A stretch of DNA of 64,000 nt from Magnolia sinica. Lineage: Eukaryota; Streptophyta; Magnoliopsida; Magnoliales; Magnoliaceae. Below, piece after piece: positions 1 through 11,115 of this stretch. The stretch is taken from assembly GCF_029962835.1 (NCBI RefSeq), contig NC_080579.1, positions 84,213,959-84,277,958 on the forward strand. Reading direction: 5' to 3'. The stretch's first letter is position 1, and every line of letters begins with the position of its first letter. Both the position numbers and the translations under genes were made by a program. The notes below the pieces were generated by a model. It was not told the DNA's origin. It saw only the letters and a program-made list of their open reading frames with translations, and made no database searches.

Positions 1-847
1 ATCGTATGAGATTGTCTAGGACTGACGATCCTAGAATGGATCACTGTTTGAGAATTGTTATAAGGAAGGTACCTTAGCTTCCCAATCCTGCTGTATAAAA
101 AGGACTAATAACAATTTGGTAATCACGTTCATGCACCGCATTGCATGTGCCTTGGAGTTGTGAAGTACTGCAGAAGGTTGTCATGCGTACCGTAAGATGA
201 AGACGCTGAGGGAGTGCAGGTGAGGGCATGCATCATTTCTACATACATCCTTACATTAACAAGAGTAATTAAAACATGTTTGATTGTATTGCCTTATCAT
301 TACTACTTGATTGAATTGATAACATGTTAACTTTTACTGTATAGCTCCACTGAGTTAATCACTCACTCCCACGTTCTAGGACGGTGTTTAAACACCAACC
401 AGACTCTGTCTTAGATGCAGATGATGATGCGACCCACAAGGCAGAGCAGGAGTATGAGGATGATGAGGAGGCGTTCTTCTCTATGCAGTTCTTAGGCGGG
501 TTCATGTGAGCCGTGTCCTGAGCTACGAGGATTCAGAGTTTATTTTGTAATGGTTTATTCCATTTTGATACTTATATTTTGAAACAAACACTTGTAATTA
601 TGACCTGGCAGAGCATACATATCTCAGGGACTTATATGTGTGTGTATATATATATATATATTTCTTCAGTCTTCCGCTTGCATATTTCACCTGTCCCTAA
701 ATTATGCTTGCAGTTTTGGCTTAATCTACTTCATGTTTTATGCACTAATACAGACAACATACATTCATCATTACATATGTTGCATAAGTGATGTTTTGAA
801 ACTTGGGAGCTAAGTTATGCTCGATCCCCGAATTTCAGGGCATTACA
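1..847 (+). repeat. E1 5' LTR, 3' portion
   Basis: Direct repeat of 10272-11115, with a length difference in a TA-rich run near 643-660. It ends in ..TTACA immediately before the primer-binding site, as expected for an LTR opening TGTAA and closing TTACA. The first ~2.3 kb of this LTR lies upstream of the window. Confidence 0.9.
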
Positions 848-850
848 AGT

Positions 851-862
851 TGGTATCAAAGC
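851..862 (+). other. E1 primer-binding site (tRNA-iMet-like)
   Basis: TGGTATCAAAGC begins a few bases after the LTR end. It differs by one base from TGGTATCAGAGC, the usual plant primer site complementary to the 3' end of initiator tRNA-Met. Confidence 0.85.
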
Positions 863-1685
863 ATGATTTGGATTAAACCGGACCTGGGTTATGGTCACAC
901 AACGCACACTGACGCCACCTTAGCGTAGGAGGGTGCGAGATAAATTTAGAAATAATGTAGGATTTTCAGTTGCACCTATCGGCGAAAGTTTACTGAAAAC
1001 GATCACCGAGATCGAGTCCATGCACACTCTTGATCACACACAGCGACCCCAAATCACTTCTAGACCATCCATCGACCGGTTTAAACCATATATCATCCCA
1101 TCCCAGCCGTTAAAAACTCGGTAAACTTGAATCTGTATTAGGTTCTATTCTAAGTTATCCGAAATGAGTCGAAACGGACTAGGGGCCCAATCGGGGTATT
1201 TCCAGGGGGACCCAGGGTGAGACTCACATCATTTTCTGACCCACGGGGTAGGAGGACCCTGCCCAACCGGTGAGCCCTCGCCAAACACTCCAGAGACCGG
1301 TGAGGCCTTCGCTGGTTCGGTGAGCCCTTGCCGCCCAGTGGGCCCAGACGGGCTAGGCCGGTCGGGCCGACACTCCTAGGGCCTAGTGTGGCCCACTCCT
1401 CCATGGTTGGTCTTTTAAAACTCTTCCCAAATCGTCTTCCCTTCACAAGTTACCCCTCCAAGCTTCCCTTTTAAAGAAATTTCTCTTAAAATCCCACAAA
1501 AATCCCTCTCCAAACCCGTTTTTCTTCCATTTTCGTGTACCCTCAATCTACTCATCTTAAAACCCACCTCCATTGCTGATTTTCCTTTCTTTTCTTTCCA
1601 TTTGAGCACTCAAATCCCTACTTTGAGTTTCAAATTCGTGGAAGCCTCATCATTCCTTCCATTTTTCTCTTTTCTTTCATTTTCC
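863..1685 (+). other. E1 untranslated leader, no gene seen
   Basis: About 820 bases between the primer site and the first ORF. There are no convincing long ORFs. It is GC-rich around 1180-1400 and strongly pyrimidine-rich from about 1440 to 1700, like a plant 5' leader. Confidence 0.5.
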
Positions 1686-2750
1686 ATGGCCCTATTCGAA
1701 CTTATTACGGCCATATTTTTTATTTCCACCATTCTCTCTTTCATGGGGAAGAAGAGAGCTCCCGTTGATGAAGTCGAGCCTAGCCGCCCAACTGGTTCAT
1801 GGAGGCCGAGAGGTGTCGCCGCAAGCACAACCGCCACTCAAGAGTTTCAGACAAAGCGGGAACTCGATCCCCAGGCTCCCATTGGAAGGACTTTGTTGGC
1901 GGAGCTATCTCATGAAGTTTATGAGGGCCGTAGGGTCCTTTTTGAAGCTCATGTAGATGCGCGGCTATTTGGAGAATATCTCTTATTTGAGCGCCTAGAA
2001 GAGGCCAGGTGGGATCTGCTATTTGAGGACAAATACCGCACAAATATGGGTACTGTCCGAGCTTTCTATGCCCACATTCGAGAACCTTCCCTGGAGCCAT
2101 TGCAGTTCAAGATCCCTTGCGGAAGAGATCAGGATGTCACAATCAACGTTGCTTTGATATCCCGACTTCTGAAAGTGCCGCTTGGCGAGGTTCATGCAAG
2201 AGAGAAGAATCTGAGTAGTGCGCGTGAAAGGGATCGCCGCAAGCGGTTCCTTTGTGGTCGTCTGGTTGAATGGCAGCCTAACAGAAGCCTTTTAGTAGCC
2301 AACATGACGGACGACTTCCGCTTGCTTCACCACATCTGGACATTCAACATCTATCTTAGGTGGAGCAACCGCAGTGAGTGCACGCACCTGATGGTAGATT
2401 TCTTATATCAGGTGGGGCAAGGAGAGAAGCTGTGTGTGCCTACGTACATCTTGCGACAGATAATCCTTATTGCACGTTCGAATAGAAGGACTGAATCACT
2501 CTCATTTGGCCGACTCATATGTAAGATTGCACATGAGTTTGGCTACAGACTTAGGGCGAAAAAGCCGGTACCTGTCCGTTACATCAATGAGACGACTCTT
2601 AATCAGATGGACATCGGCCCACGGCGACGACAAGCCTTACTTGAAGAAAGTGAGGATGAGACTGAGAGCGAAGAGGAAGAGAGTAATAAAGAAGGTGGAG
2701 CTGAAATAGAAGAAGAAGAAGAGCAGGACGAGGAAGAAGTAGAGGCCTAG
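1686..2750 (+). CDS. E1 extra ORF upstream of gag; putative plant transposon protein domain
   Basis: Open frame of 354 codons from ATG 1686 (alternative ATG 1743, which removes a hydrophobic stretch that reads like translated pyrimidine-rich leader). Visible segments are a central region around 'RAFYAHIREP', a later block 'LLHHIWTFNIYLRWSN' and 'LSFGRLICKIAHEFGYRL', then a long acidic tail of Glu/Asp. That order resembles the PF20167 'putative plant transposon protein' domain (recalled, not searched). The frame continues in register past TAG 2748-2750 and TAG 2787-2789 to a stop at 2982-2984, with a basic, helix-like tail, so the ancestral protein was about 78 residues longer. Both inner stops could be CAG to TAG changes. 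It lies sense to gag, about 280 bases upstream of it. Function unknown. It is better preserved than pol. Confidence 0.7.
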   Translation: MALFELITAIFFISTILSFMGKKRAPVDEVEPSRPTGSWRPRGVAASTTATQEFQTKRELDPQAPIGRTLLAELSHEVYEGRRVLFEAHVDARLFGEYLLFERLEEARWDLLFEDKYRTNMGTVRAFYAHIREPSLEPLQFKIPCGRDQDVTINVALISRLLKVPLGEVHAREKNLSSARERDRRKRFLCGRLVEWQPNRSLLVANMTDDFRLLHHIWTFNIYLRWSNRSECTHLMVDFLYQVGQGEKLCVPTYILRQIILIARSNRRTESLSFGRLICKIAHEFGYRLRAKKPVPVRYINETTLNQMDIGPRRRQALLEESEDETESEEEESNKEGGAEIEEEEEQDEEEVEA

Positions 2751-3264
2751 GACACGAGTGAGAGTTCTCCTCCTGCGGCACCAGATTAGGGCACAGATCA
2801 GGCCACCAGGGATGCCCGTATAGCTCAACTTAAGGAGGGTCAGGCTGTCCTACGACAGGACATTATGGATCTTCGGGGCCTCGTGAAACATAAGTTTAAG
2901 AAGGTGACTCGCACTCTGAAATCTATCATGTGTTGCCTGCAGGATAAGGGTACCCCTCCTCCATCACCAGATTCCGACGAGTAGTCGCATATATAGTCGT
3001 CCTTTGCTTTGTTTTGTTGCTTGTTATTGTGTGTAGCCATTATAGGCATAGTAGTTTGAAAGTTGTTTTGTTGTTTGAAGCTTAAGTTGTATTAGCTCGC
3101 ATGCTTTCTCTGTCGCAATCCATGTAATGCTGCACTTCTTGTATTGTGACAATTTTGTTAAATGAAATGCATGTTGTTTTCCTTAAGTTGTGATGTGAAT
3201 GCTGTGTGGGTGGATTATGTGGATGTCAAATCTCACAGGTTGCACCCTCTGTTGAATGTAGGGC

Positions 3265-4879
3265 ATGCCTCCTAAGGGCTCGAAGACTTCGCCCCATCTC
3301 TCTTTGGGCGAGTCGCTTGACGGGGTCTCCCCCCTAGGCGATAGCCAGACGGATCCACAATCGGGCCCGTCTCATTATGGTGTTGGGCCGGATTCTCATC
3401 CAACTACTGGCCCCGCTACTGAGCCGACTCCTGTGACATCATCTATGATGCCTCCAGTCACGCCTTTGGTTCCTGAGCAGAATCGTGCATCTGCGTCGAC
3501 GCCTTATGGATCTCCGTCCGCTTCACCTCCTGATAAGCTAGAGTAGATGATGCTGTTGATACAGCAGTAGCAACAGTTTGTCTTCCATGGCTGGTATCTT
3601 TGCTCAGTCGATGAGAGTGACTCCACCTGCTTCACCTATGCACCCATCTGGGAACGCTAGTGCTAGCGGCATATTTGAGCCATTTCAACGCTTACGACCT
3701 CCCACATTCACGGGTACTCATGGACTCGAGGAGGCCGAGTACTGGATTGACCGCATCTCTAAGATGCTGAGGCCTCTTCACTATTCTGAGGCGGAGCAGG
3801 TCGAGCTTGCCTCCTTCATATTTGAGAAGGAGGCCAGTCTATGGTGGGATAGTGTTCTCCGCACAGTTGCGGAGGGTTTCGTGTGGATGTGGGAGGTGTT
3901 TGAGACTCGCTTTCATGAAAAGTATTTCCCGATCACTTACCGACACGAGAAGAAGAGTGAGTTCCTTCGCCTCCGTCAGAGAAGGATGTCGGTGACAGAG
4001 TATGAGAACCGGTTTACTGAGCTGGATAGGTATGCTCCTTTGCTTCTAGGTGATCAGCTGATGCGGATGCAGCATTTTTCTGAGGGGCTGAGGCCTGAGA
4101 TTCGATCGAAGATGTGTTGTGCTAGCATCTATTCTTATGCTGAGTTGGTGAGAATGTCCCTGTGAACTGAGCAGGACGGGGATAGGTTGCCCCGTATGCG
4201 AGCACCTATGGTTCCTAGACAGCGACCTGACTTTCCAAGTACACCATTTCTCGGTAAGAGGCCACGGGTAGATTCTCCTCCAAGACGTGCAGCGTCGCCG
4301 GCTCAGCTGATGCGTTCAGATTTGCGCTGTACATACTGTGAGAAAGTCGGGCATTTAGATCATAATTGCTTCACGCGAATGCGGGACAGTGGATTTACGC
4401 CGCCACAGAGGATCAGCCATCCGATGTCTCAGGTCATATCAACTCCACCCCTTCGTTCAGCACCAGCTCACCCATCTTTCAGACCTCCCGTACCTCGCTT
4501 CAGGCCACCTCAACGACCTATGGTACCACCGCTGAATCGCCCAAAGCAGGCTCGAGTTCACGCGCTTACAGCTGAAGCGCCTGGGGCTGACTTAGCACCG
4601 AGATCTTTTGAGGTTTCAGCTCACATCCAAGGTATTCCCATCTTCTTGTTGGTGGACACAGGGTCCACTACCTCTATCATATCATATGCGACAGTTAAGC
4701 GCCTGAGTTTGGGCACTGTTACTATGAAGGGAGTGACACTCACTACTGCTATAGGGACCTCCTCTGATATTACCAGGGTTTGTATGGGTTGTTTGATAGA
4801 TCTAGGGGGCAGGTCGATTCTAGTTGACTTGTTTGTCGCACCTCTACATCATTACGACGTCATTTTGGGCATGGATTAG
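3265..4879 (+). pseudogene. E1 gag and protease (broken)
   Basis: A Pro/Ser-rich N-terminal segment starts at ATG 3265 and meets TAG 3544-3546. A one-base shift before 3578 moves to the main gag-pol frame. The capsid region (3578-4165) has the Retrotrans_gag pattern: 'LRPPTFTG', 'EAEYWIDRI', 'FEKEASLWWDS', 'FETRFHEKYFP', 'EYENRFTELDRYAP'. TGA 4163-4165 (probably from CGA) interrupts it. A zinc knuckle CX2CX4HX4C sits at about 4330-4371. The aspartic protease begins near 4610 with active-site DTGS ('LLVDTGST', about 4650-4673) and runs to 'VILGMD'. TAG 4877-4879 replaces the Trp that normally follows that motif. Apart from the N-terminal shift, damage is by nonsense codons only. Confidence 0.88.
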
Positions 4880-6421
4880 CTCACGAAGATGCGAGTAGAG
4901 ATTGATTGTGAGGCTAGACGGGTGACAGCCCATGGACCTGAGGGCGAGACATTTACTTTCTCAGTTCAAGTCAGTTACCCTTCCCAATTTAGTTGTTATA
5001 TTTCTCTGTTGGAGAGTATTGCTGGTTCGGCACTTGAAAACATGCCAGTGGTTTGGGATTTTGAGGATGTATTCGAGACGATTCCTGGATTACCCCCTCG
5101 GCGCGAGATTGATTTTACTATCGATCTCATGCCTGGTGCGACACCTATTTCATTGCCCACCTATCGCATGCCTCCGAGTGAAATGGAAGAATTGAGGAAG
5201 CAGATAGATGGCTTGTTGAATTTGGGCTTTATTCGACCTAGTGTGTCCTCTTGGGGAGCACCTGTTCTGTTTGTCAAGAAGAATGATGGTTCCTTGCGAT
5301 TATATATAGATTATCGCAGGTTGAATCAGGTGACAGTGAAGAACAAGTATCCCTTACCCAGGATCGATGATCTGTTTGATCAGTTGAAGGGGGCATGACA
5401 CTTTTCGAAGATAGATTTGCAGTCAGGGTATCATTAGCTGCGCGTCAAGGATGAGCACGTGCAGAAGACCGCATTCAGAACTAACTTCGGCCATTACGAG
5501 TTCCTTGTGATGTCGTTCGGTCTTACGAACGCACTAGTCGTGTTCATGGATCTGATGAACAGGGTGTTTCAGTCATTTTTGTTCTGATTCGTCATTATCT
5601 TTATCGATGACATTTTAATATACTCTATGAGTCGGGGAGAGCACGAAGAGCACCTAAGAGTGGTCTTGGATGCTCTCAGGAAGAATCAGCTTTTTGCGCA
5701 GTACAAGAACTATGACTTCTGGAAAGAGGAAGTCAAGTTCCTAGGACATGTGGTGTCCAAGGAAGGGATAACTGTCGACCTCGCTAAGGTAGCTGCAGTT
5801 CAGGATTGGAAGCAGCCTGGTTCGGTTACTGAGGTGAGAAGCTTTCTGGGCCTAGCAAGCTATTACCGATGCTTCATACGAGATTTCTTGAAGATAGCCA
5901 GACCGTTGTCTCAGTTGACACGGAAAGACTTGAAGTTTGCCTGAAATGAGAAGGCCGAAACAGCTTTTCAGGAGCTGAAGGACAAGTTGACGTCTGCCCC
6001 TGTGTTAGTATTGATAGAGCAAGGGGTTAAGTATACGATATATACTGACGCCTCTCGCATTGGTCTGGGCTGTGTCCTTATGCAGAAGGACAGGGTGATT
6101 GCATATGCCTCGAGACAATTGAGAAAACACGAAGAGAATTACCCTACACACGACCTGGAGTTGGCAGCTATCATTTTCGCACTAAAGCTCTGGAGACATT
6201 ACCTCTACGGAGAGGAGTTCGAGCTCTTTTGCGACCACAAGAGCCTTAAGTATATATTCACTCAGCGTAACTTGAATATGAGGCAATGCCGATGGATGGA
6301 AACCTTGAAGGACTTTAAGTTCGATGTCTCTTACCATCCGGGCAAGGCAAACCTTGTGGCAGACGCGTTGAGCCGCAAGAAGACTATAGAGTTTGTGGCT
6401 CCGCTAATGATAGCAGAATGA
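4880..6421 (+). pseudogene. E1 reverse transcriptase and RNase H (broken)
   Basis: Same frame as gag/protease. The RT region shows '[14 protein letters not shown]', '[14 protein letters not shown]', '[19 protein letters not shown]', '[18 protein letters not shown]' and the catalytic FIDD box near 5600-5613. RNase H has 'YTDAS' (about 6042-6056) and 'DALSRKK' at its end (about 6361-6384). In-frame stops are at 5396-5398, 5435-5437, 5585-5587, 5942-5944 and 6419-6421, each explicable by one C-to-T or G-to-A transition (CGA, CAG or TGG codons). No frameshift was found across the whole stretch. The stops would truncate RT before its catalytic box. Confidence 0.9.
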
Positions 6422-7981
6422 GACATGATGGAGTTTGTGCGAGACTTTGAGTAGAAACTCACGGTAGAAGAGCCGTATGAGGTTATCGCACACATTCGAG
6501 TACAACCCCTCATTGATGATAGGATCATTGCAGCTCAGTCAGATGATGAGCTACTGGTGAAGATGAGAGAGCGGGTTCATACAGATGAGGACTCCGAGTG
6601 GAGTGTTGGTTCAGATGGGGGCCTACGATATCGTGGCCGCCTATGTGTCCCAGATGTTCCTGACTTGAGACGGGAGGTTCTCGAGTCAGCCCATAATTCG
6701 AAGCTTGTGATGCATCTAGGTAGCACGAAGATGTATCAAGACATGAGGAGATCCTATTGGTGGGACAACATGAAGGTTCACATTGCTGAGTTCGTATCCC
6801 ATTATCTCACGTGCCAGCAGGTCAAGGCAAAGCATCGCTGACTTCCTGAACTGCTTCAGCCCATGCCCATAGCTGAATGGAAGTGAGATTTTATCTCGAT
6901 GGATTTTATTTCAGGGTTACCGAAGACGAGGAAGGGACATGACTCCATTTGGATGATCGTCGACAGATTGACGAAATTGGCTCATTTCTTACCGATCAGA
7001 GTTACGAACTCTACAGATGAGTTGGCTAAGTTGTACATCAAGGAGATTGTACGTCTGCACGGAGTTCCCTTGGAGATTGTATCTGACAGAGACACGCGAT
7101 TCACATCTACCTTCTGGACTCGTATCCAGGAAGCGATGGGTGTGAAATTGAAGTTCAGCACCGCATTCCATCCGCAGACAGATGGGCAGACGGAACGTGT
7201 GAATCAAAATTTAGAGGACATGTTGCGAGCTTGTGCTTTAAATTTCAAGGACAGTTGGGATGACTGTCTCCCTTATGCAAAGTTCACGTATAACAACAGC
7301 TTCCAGGCGAGTATCGACATGGCTCCCTACGAGGCATTATATGGTCACCCGTGTAGAGCACCGCATTGCTGGGCAGAAGTTGGCGAGCATAGTTTGATTG
7401 GCCCAGAGTTGGTTCAGACGACTTCAGAGAAAATCAACATTATTAGACGTCGACTTCTGATAGCCCAGAGCAGGCAGAAGAGTTACACTGATACGAGGTG
7501 GCGATCACTTGAGTTCGAGGTTGGAGACCATGTATTTCTTAAGGTTTCCCCCATGAAGGGAGTCCTCTAGTTTGGTAAGAAGGGGAAGCTCACGCCAAGA
7601 TTTATTGGTCTATTTCAGAAACTGGATCGAGTGGGGGCAGTAGCCTATCACCTTGCTTTGCCAGCACCACTCGCGGGTGTGCATAACGTATTTCATGTAT
7701 CCATGTTGAAGAAGTACGTTCCTGATCCTTCGCATATTATCAGTTGGGAGCATGTGCAGTTGAGCAAGGATGTCACCTATGCATTGCGACTGGCATGTAT
7801 CCTGGATAGGAAGGAGCAGGTACTGCGTAGCAAAGTCATCCCACTTGTGAAAGTACTGTGGACGCATCACAATGAAGAAAATGCTACTTGGAAGGCTGAA
7901 GCTGAGGTCAGAAAGAACTACCCTCAAATCCTCGAGGAGTATGAAAAGGTACAAATTTTGAGGATAAATTTTTTTCTTTAA
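6422..7981 (+). pseudogene. E1 integrase and chromodomain (broken)
   Basis: Same frame as RT. The N-terminal zinc-binding region reads 'HLGSTKMYQDMRRSYWW' then 'SHYLTCQQVK'. The first expected Cys of the HHCC motif is Tyr (codon 6803-6805). The core DDE residues appear as 'SMDFISGLP' (D), 'VSDRDTRF' (D) and 'GQTERVNQNLED' (E). After 'VGDHVFLKVSPMKG' the C-terminus has a chromodomain-like segment ('LDRKEQVLRSKVIPLVKVLW' then 'ATWKAEAEVRKNYP'). Stops in frame are TAG 6452-6454, TGA 6839-6841, TGA 6884-6886 and TAG 7568-7570. The frame ends at 7979-7981 beside the polypurine tract. A chromodomain of this kind targets integration to particular chromatin in chromoviruses. Confidence 0.9.
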
Positions 7982-7992
7982 GGAGGGTAGAT
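7981..7992 (+). other. E1 polypurine tract
   Basis: Purine-rich AGGAGGGTAGAT directly before the TGTAATATCC start of the 3' LTR. This is the expected plus-strand priming site. Confidence 0.8.
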
Positions 7993-8771
7993 TGTAATAT
8001 CCCGAAAAATTCTGTGCAAAGACCCGAGCACCACCTCAACCAGAATTCTCTTAAGACTCAATCCTTTAGAAATTAAACGTGAATTAATTAGCGTTAAACT
8101 CGATTACCTGTGAAATTAGCACCAATCACTTGAAATACGATCTGTAGACCCAAAACCTGTAGAATCATTAGCGCTACGTTACCCTGAAATCTAGGATTCA
8201 ACGCTAAACCCAGTTACTCTCGGGAGTACTTGGAAACATTGTATCGGACCTGGACCGCACGTCGAAAGTCCGATAGCAATAAACTTAGACAATTATAACC
8301 ACCTTGTTGGGCTTGACAATCACCTCGAAAATCAGGTCCAGATGATGTCCTGAGACGATTTGCATGAGTCTAGAGTAAAGAGTGTGAGAAAGGTGAAATT
8401 CTTTAGAAATTAAATATGAATTTAAAAAATCTGAGTCGTGTCGCTTGCGCGCCGATTTTAAGCATTCTGACCGTTGGATTCTGACCCAAATTCATCCTCG
8501 GATCAAGGAAGATGGCCCACACATGTCAAAGTGCTTGTGGCCCTGATCGAGTTTCAGTGATCGTTGAATTGAAATTGGTCCACCATGAGCGATCTGGAAA
8601 CCCGATCGGACTGAAAACTTAACTTGCTTAAGATCCGATATTAGTGAGCTTAAGTCCGACGACATTCAGAAAAAGGACCTCTAGAAACACTCCATTGGAT
8701 CGAAATAGACCCGATTTGGTTATAACCTAAGTATTACTTGGCCCTAGGGCTAATTCCATCAATTTTAAGCC

Positions 8772-8779
8772 TATATAAA
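8772..8779 (+). promoter_or_regulatory. TATA box in E1 LTR
   Basis: CCTATATAAAG context in the LTR, followed about 60 bases later by an AGAGAGAAAGAGAGAG leader. This is the likely core promoter of the element (the 5' copy lies outside the window). Confidence 0.65.
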
Positions 8780-9959
8780 GACCTTAAACCCTCACTCTCA
8801 AATTCTATACGAATTTTCCAAACCCCAGCTAAGAGAGAGAAAGAGAGAGAAGTTGGTGAATCATCTTGAGATTCTTCCCAGTTACCCTGCGTACCTAATC
8901 CATCGCATCTGAATCGTTATTTCGGCGATTATAATCTCATTTTTGGGTAAGTCAATCAAACTCTAACCTGTTTTGGAGCTTAGAATAGTCTAAGTGTTGA
9001 TGTAGCTAATCTACTTCATGCCTTAGGTTATCTAGTCGCCATTGACGAAGACTTGTCGTCTAAATCAGATCTGTTGTGCACTTTCTGGTTTAAGGTGCGG
9101 ACTATATTCGTATAGGTTATGGTTTTCAAAGCTTTTAATGTCAGTTAATGATTTATTACTAACGTGGGTGTCATTTCACATGCCAAATGCGATATCTGTT
9201 TCGTTTTACGTATATAGATAATTTATGTTGTAAGTAGTGTGATTCATGTGTTTGTTGAAAGGTTTGTATGCATTTGGAATTTGGCGTTGTGATTGTTATG
9301 ATTAATTGTCGTAAGAATATGATTGTTATTTATGCGACAACTCCTTGTCAAAAGGATTTGCCCTAATATGTACTATGGCCGACATATGTGATGTATGTTG
9401 CCAAGTGTATTCTAAGTGTTTGTGAAAATGTCTGAATGAGTTCGTATTTAGTAAGGTGTGAATTATGAGGCAGTTGAGATATGAAATCTCAATTACCTTA
9501 CTTATGTATACTATTTCCTCCATGAATTGCTTAGTCTAACTATCCAATTAACTGTGTGTATGATTTCCTCCATGCAAGTTGTTAATTTTACCGCTTTACT
9601 TATAAATGCATGTGTATGGATTCTCGTTATCTTGCATCTTATAACATGTTTGCTATTATGGTTGAATGTGTATGGGGCCATATTATGGTCCAGGCAATCG
9701 GTAACAGGCATTGAGATCGTGGTTGAGATTCATTCGTCATGTAGGACGTGTTTGACGAACCCGAGTCGTATTAGGGTTGTCGGCAGTGGTTTGGCCACAC
9801 GAAGTGTTTGCGCACTTCATGTCATTCAACTCAACGTGCGCTCGTGCTAGTCGAGCTCGTCAAATAACCCGATTGTCCCGATGGATGTTCACCATGTATG
9901 GACGCTACTGTTTGAATCTAGGTTACTAAACTTACCAGTGCAATCCCGTTAACCATGTT

Positions 9960-10262
9960 ACCTCGATCCGCTAAGACTCATGAGCCGGGCATGGTGGTAT
10001 GGGACATCGTGGTCGAGCTGTCGGCCTACGCTGTGGTAATGAGCCTCCCCGTAGTGACCAGTGAGCAATCCAGACTTGTGAGCCGATTATGGTGGTATAA
10101 GACACTATATTCGTGCTGTCGGCCTACTTGATTGGTGACGAGCCCTTTGTAGTGACCTCGAGCATACCTTGATACTGCATTAAGGCGACGATCCTTATTG
10201 TGGCAACTAAGGTATGATTAGGTATGCATTGATTGGTGACGAGCCCTTTGCAATGACCTAGA
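9960..10262 (+). repeat. Degenerate subrepeats within E1 LTR
   Basis: Motifs of the type 'gagccg..atggtggta..gacac/gacat', 'gagctgtcggcctac' and 'gacgagccctttgtagtgacc' recur two to three times. The related older LTR at 11580-11870 has more copies of the 'gtgacgagcc..cgtagtgacc' motif. It looks like a tandemly amplified LTR segment. Confidence 0.6.
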
Positions 10263-11115
10263 ACCATAATATCGTATAAGATTGTCTAGGACTGACGACC
10301 CTAGAATGGATCACTGTTTGGGAATTAATATAAGGAAGGTACCTTAGCTTTCCAATCCTACCGTATGAAAAGGACTAATAACAATTTGGTAATCACGTTC
10401 ATGCACCGTATTGTATGTGCCTTGGTGTTGTGGAGCACTGCAGGAGGTTGTCATGCATACCGTAAGATGAAGACGCTAAGGGAGTGCAGGTAAGGGCATG
10501 CATCATTTCTATATACATCCTTACATTAACAAGAGTAATTAAAACATGTTTGATTGTATTACCTTATCATTACTGCTTGATTGAATTGATAACATGTTAA
10601 CTTTTACTATATAGTTCCACTGAGTTAATCACTCACTCCCACGTTCTGGGACGGTGTTTAAACACCAACCAGACTCTGTCTTAGATGCAGATGATGATGC
10701 GACCCACAAGGCAGAGAAGGAGTATGAGGATGATGAGGAGGCGTTCTCCTCTATGCAGTTCTCAGGCGGGTTCATGTGAGCCGTGTCTTGAGCTACGGGG
10801 ATTCATAGTTTATTTTGTAATGGTTTATTCCATTTTGATACTTATATTTTGAAACAAACACTTGTAATTATGACCTGGCAGAGCATACATATCTCAGGGA
10901 CTTATATGTGTGCGTATATATATATATATTTCTTCAGTCTTCCGTTTGCATATTTCACCTGTCCCTAGATTATGCTTGCAGTTTTGGCTTAATTTACTTC
11001 ATGTTTTATGCACTAATACAGACAACATACATTCATCATTACATATGTTGTATAAGTGATGTTTTGAAACTCGGGAGCTAAGTTATGCTCGACCCCCGAA
11101 TTTCAAGGCGTTATA

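Larger units (their letters stand above)
1..11115 (+). mobile_element. E1: Tekay/Del-type Ty3/gypsy chromovirus, left end cut by window
   Basis: LTR retrotransposon with order partial 5' LTR, primer site, extra ORF, gag, protease, reverse transcriptase, RNase H, integrase, chromodomain, polypurine tract and 3' LTR. The first 847 bases repeat at 10272-11115 at high identity, which defines the two LTRs. The chromodomain at the pol C-terminus, the CX2CX4HX4C zinc knuckle and the LTR length of about 3.1 kb fit the Tekay/Del clade of plant chromoviruses. The gag-pol frame is broken by about a dozen stop codons, so this copy is not autonomous. The left LTR start and any target-site duplication lie outside the window. 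Clade is inferred from motifs, not from a tree. Confidence 0.9.
7993..11115 (+). repeat. E1 3' LTR (about 3.1 kb)
   Basis: Starts TGTAATATCC after the polypurine tract and ends ..GTTATA at 11115, where the 5' copy has ..ATTACA. Its last ~845 bases duplicate 1-847. The early part carries a TATA box and an AG-rich leader. The middle part (about 9960-10270) contains degenerate internal subrepeats. Short ORFs inside are not convincing genes. Confidence 0.9.

Noticed and set aside
1150..2100. Several minus-strand frames opposite E1 leader and ORF1
   Set aside because: Low-complexity or shadow frames of the sense ORF without conserved motifs.
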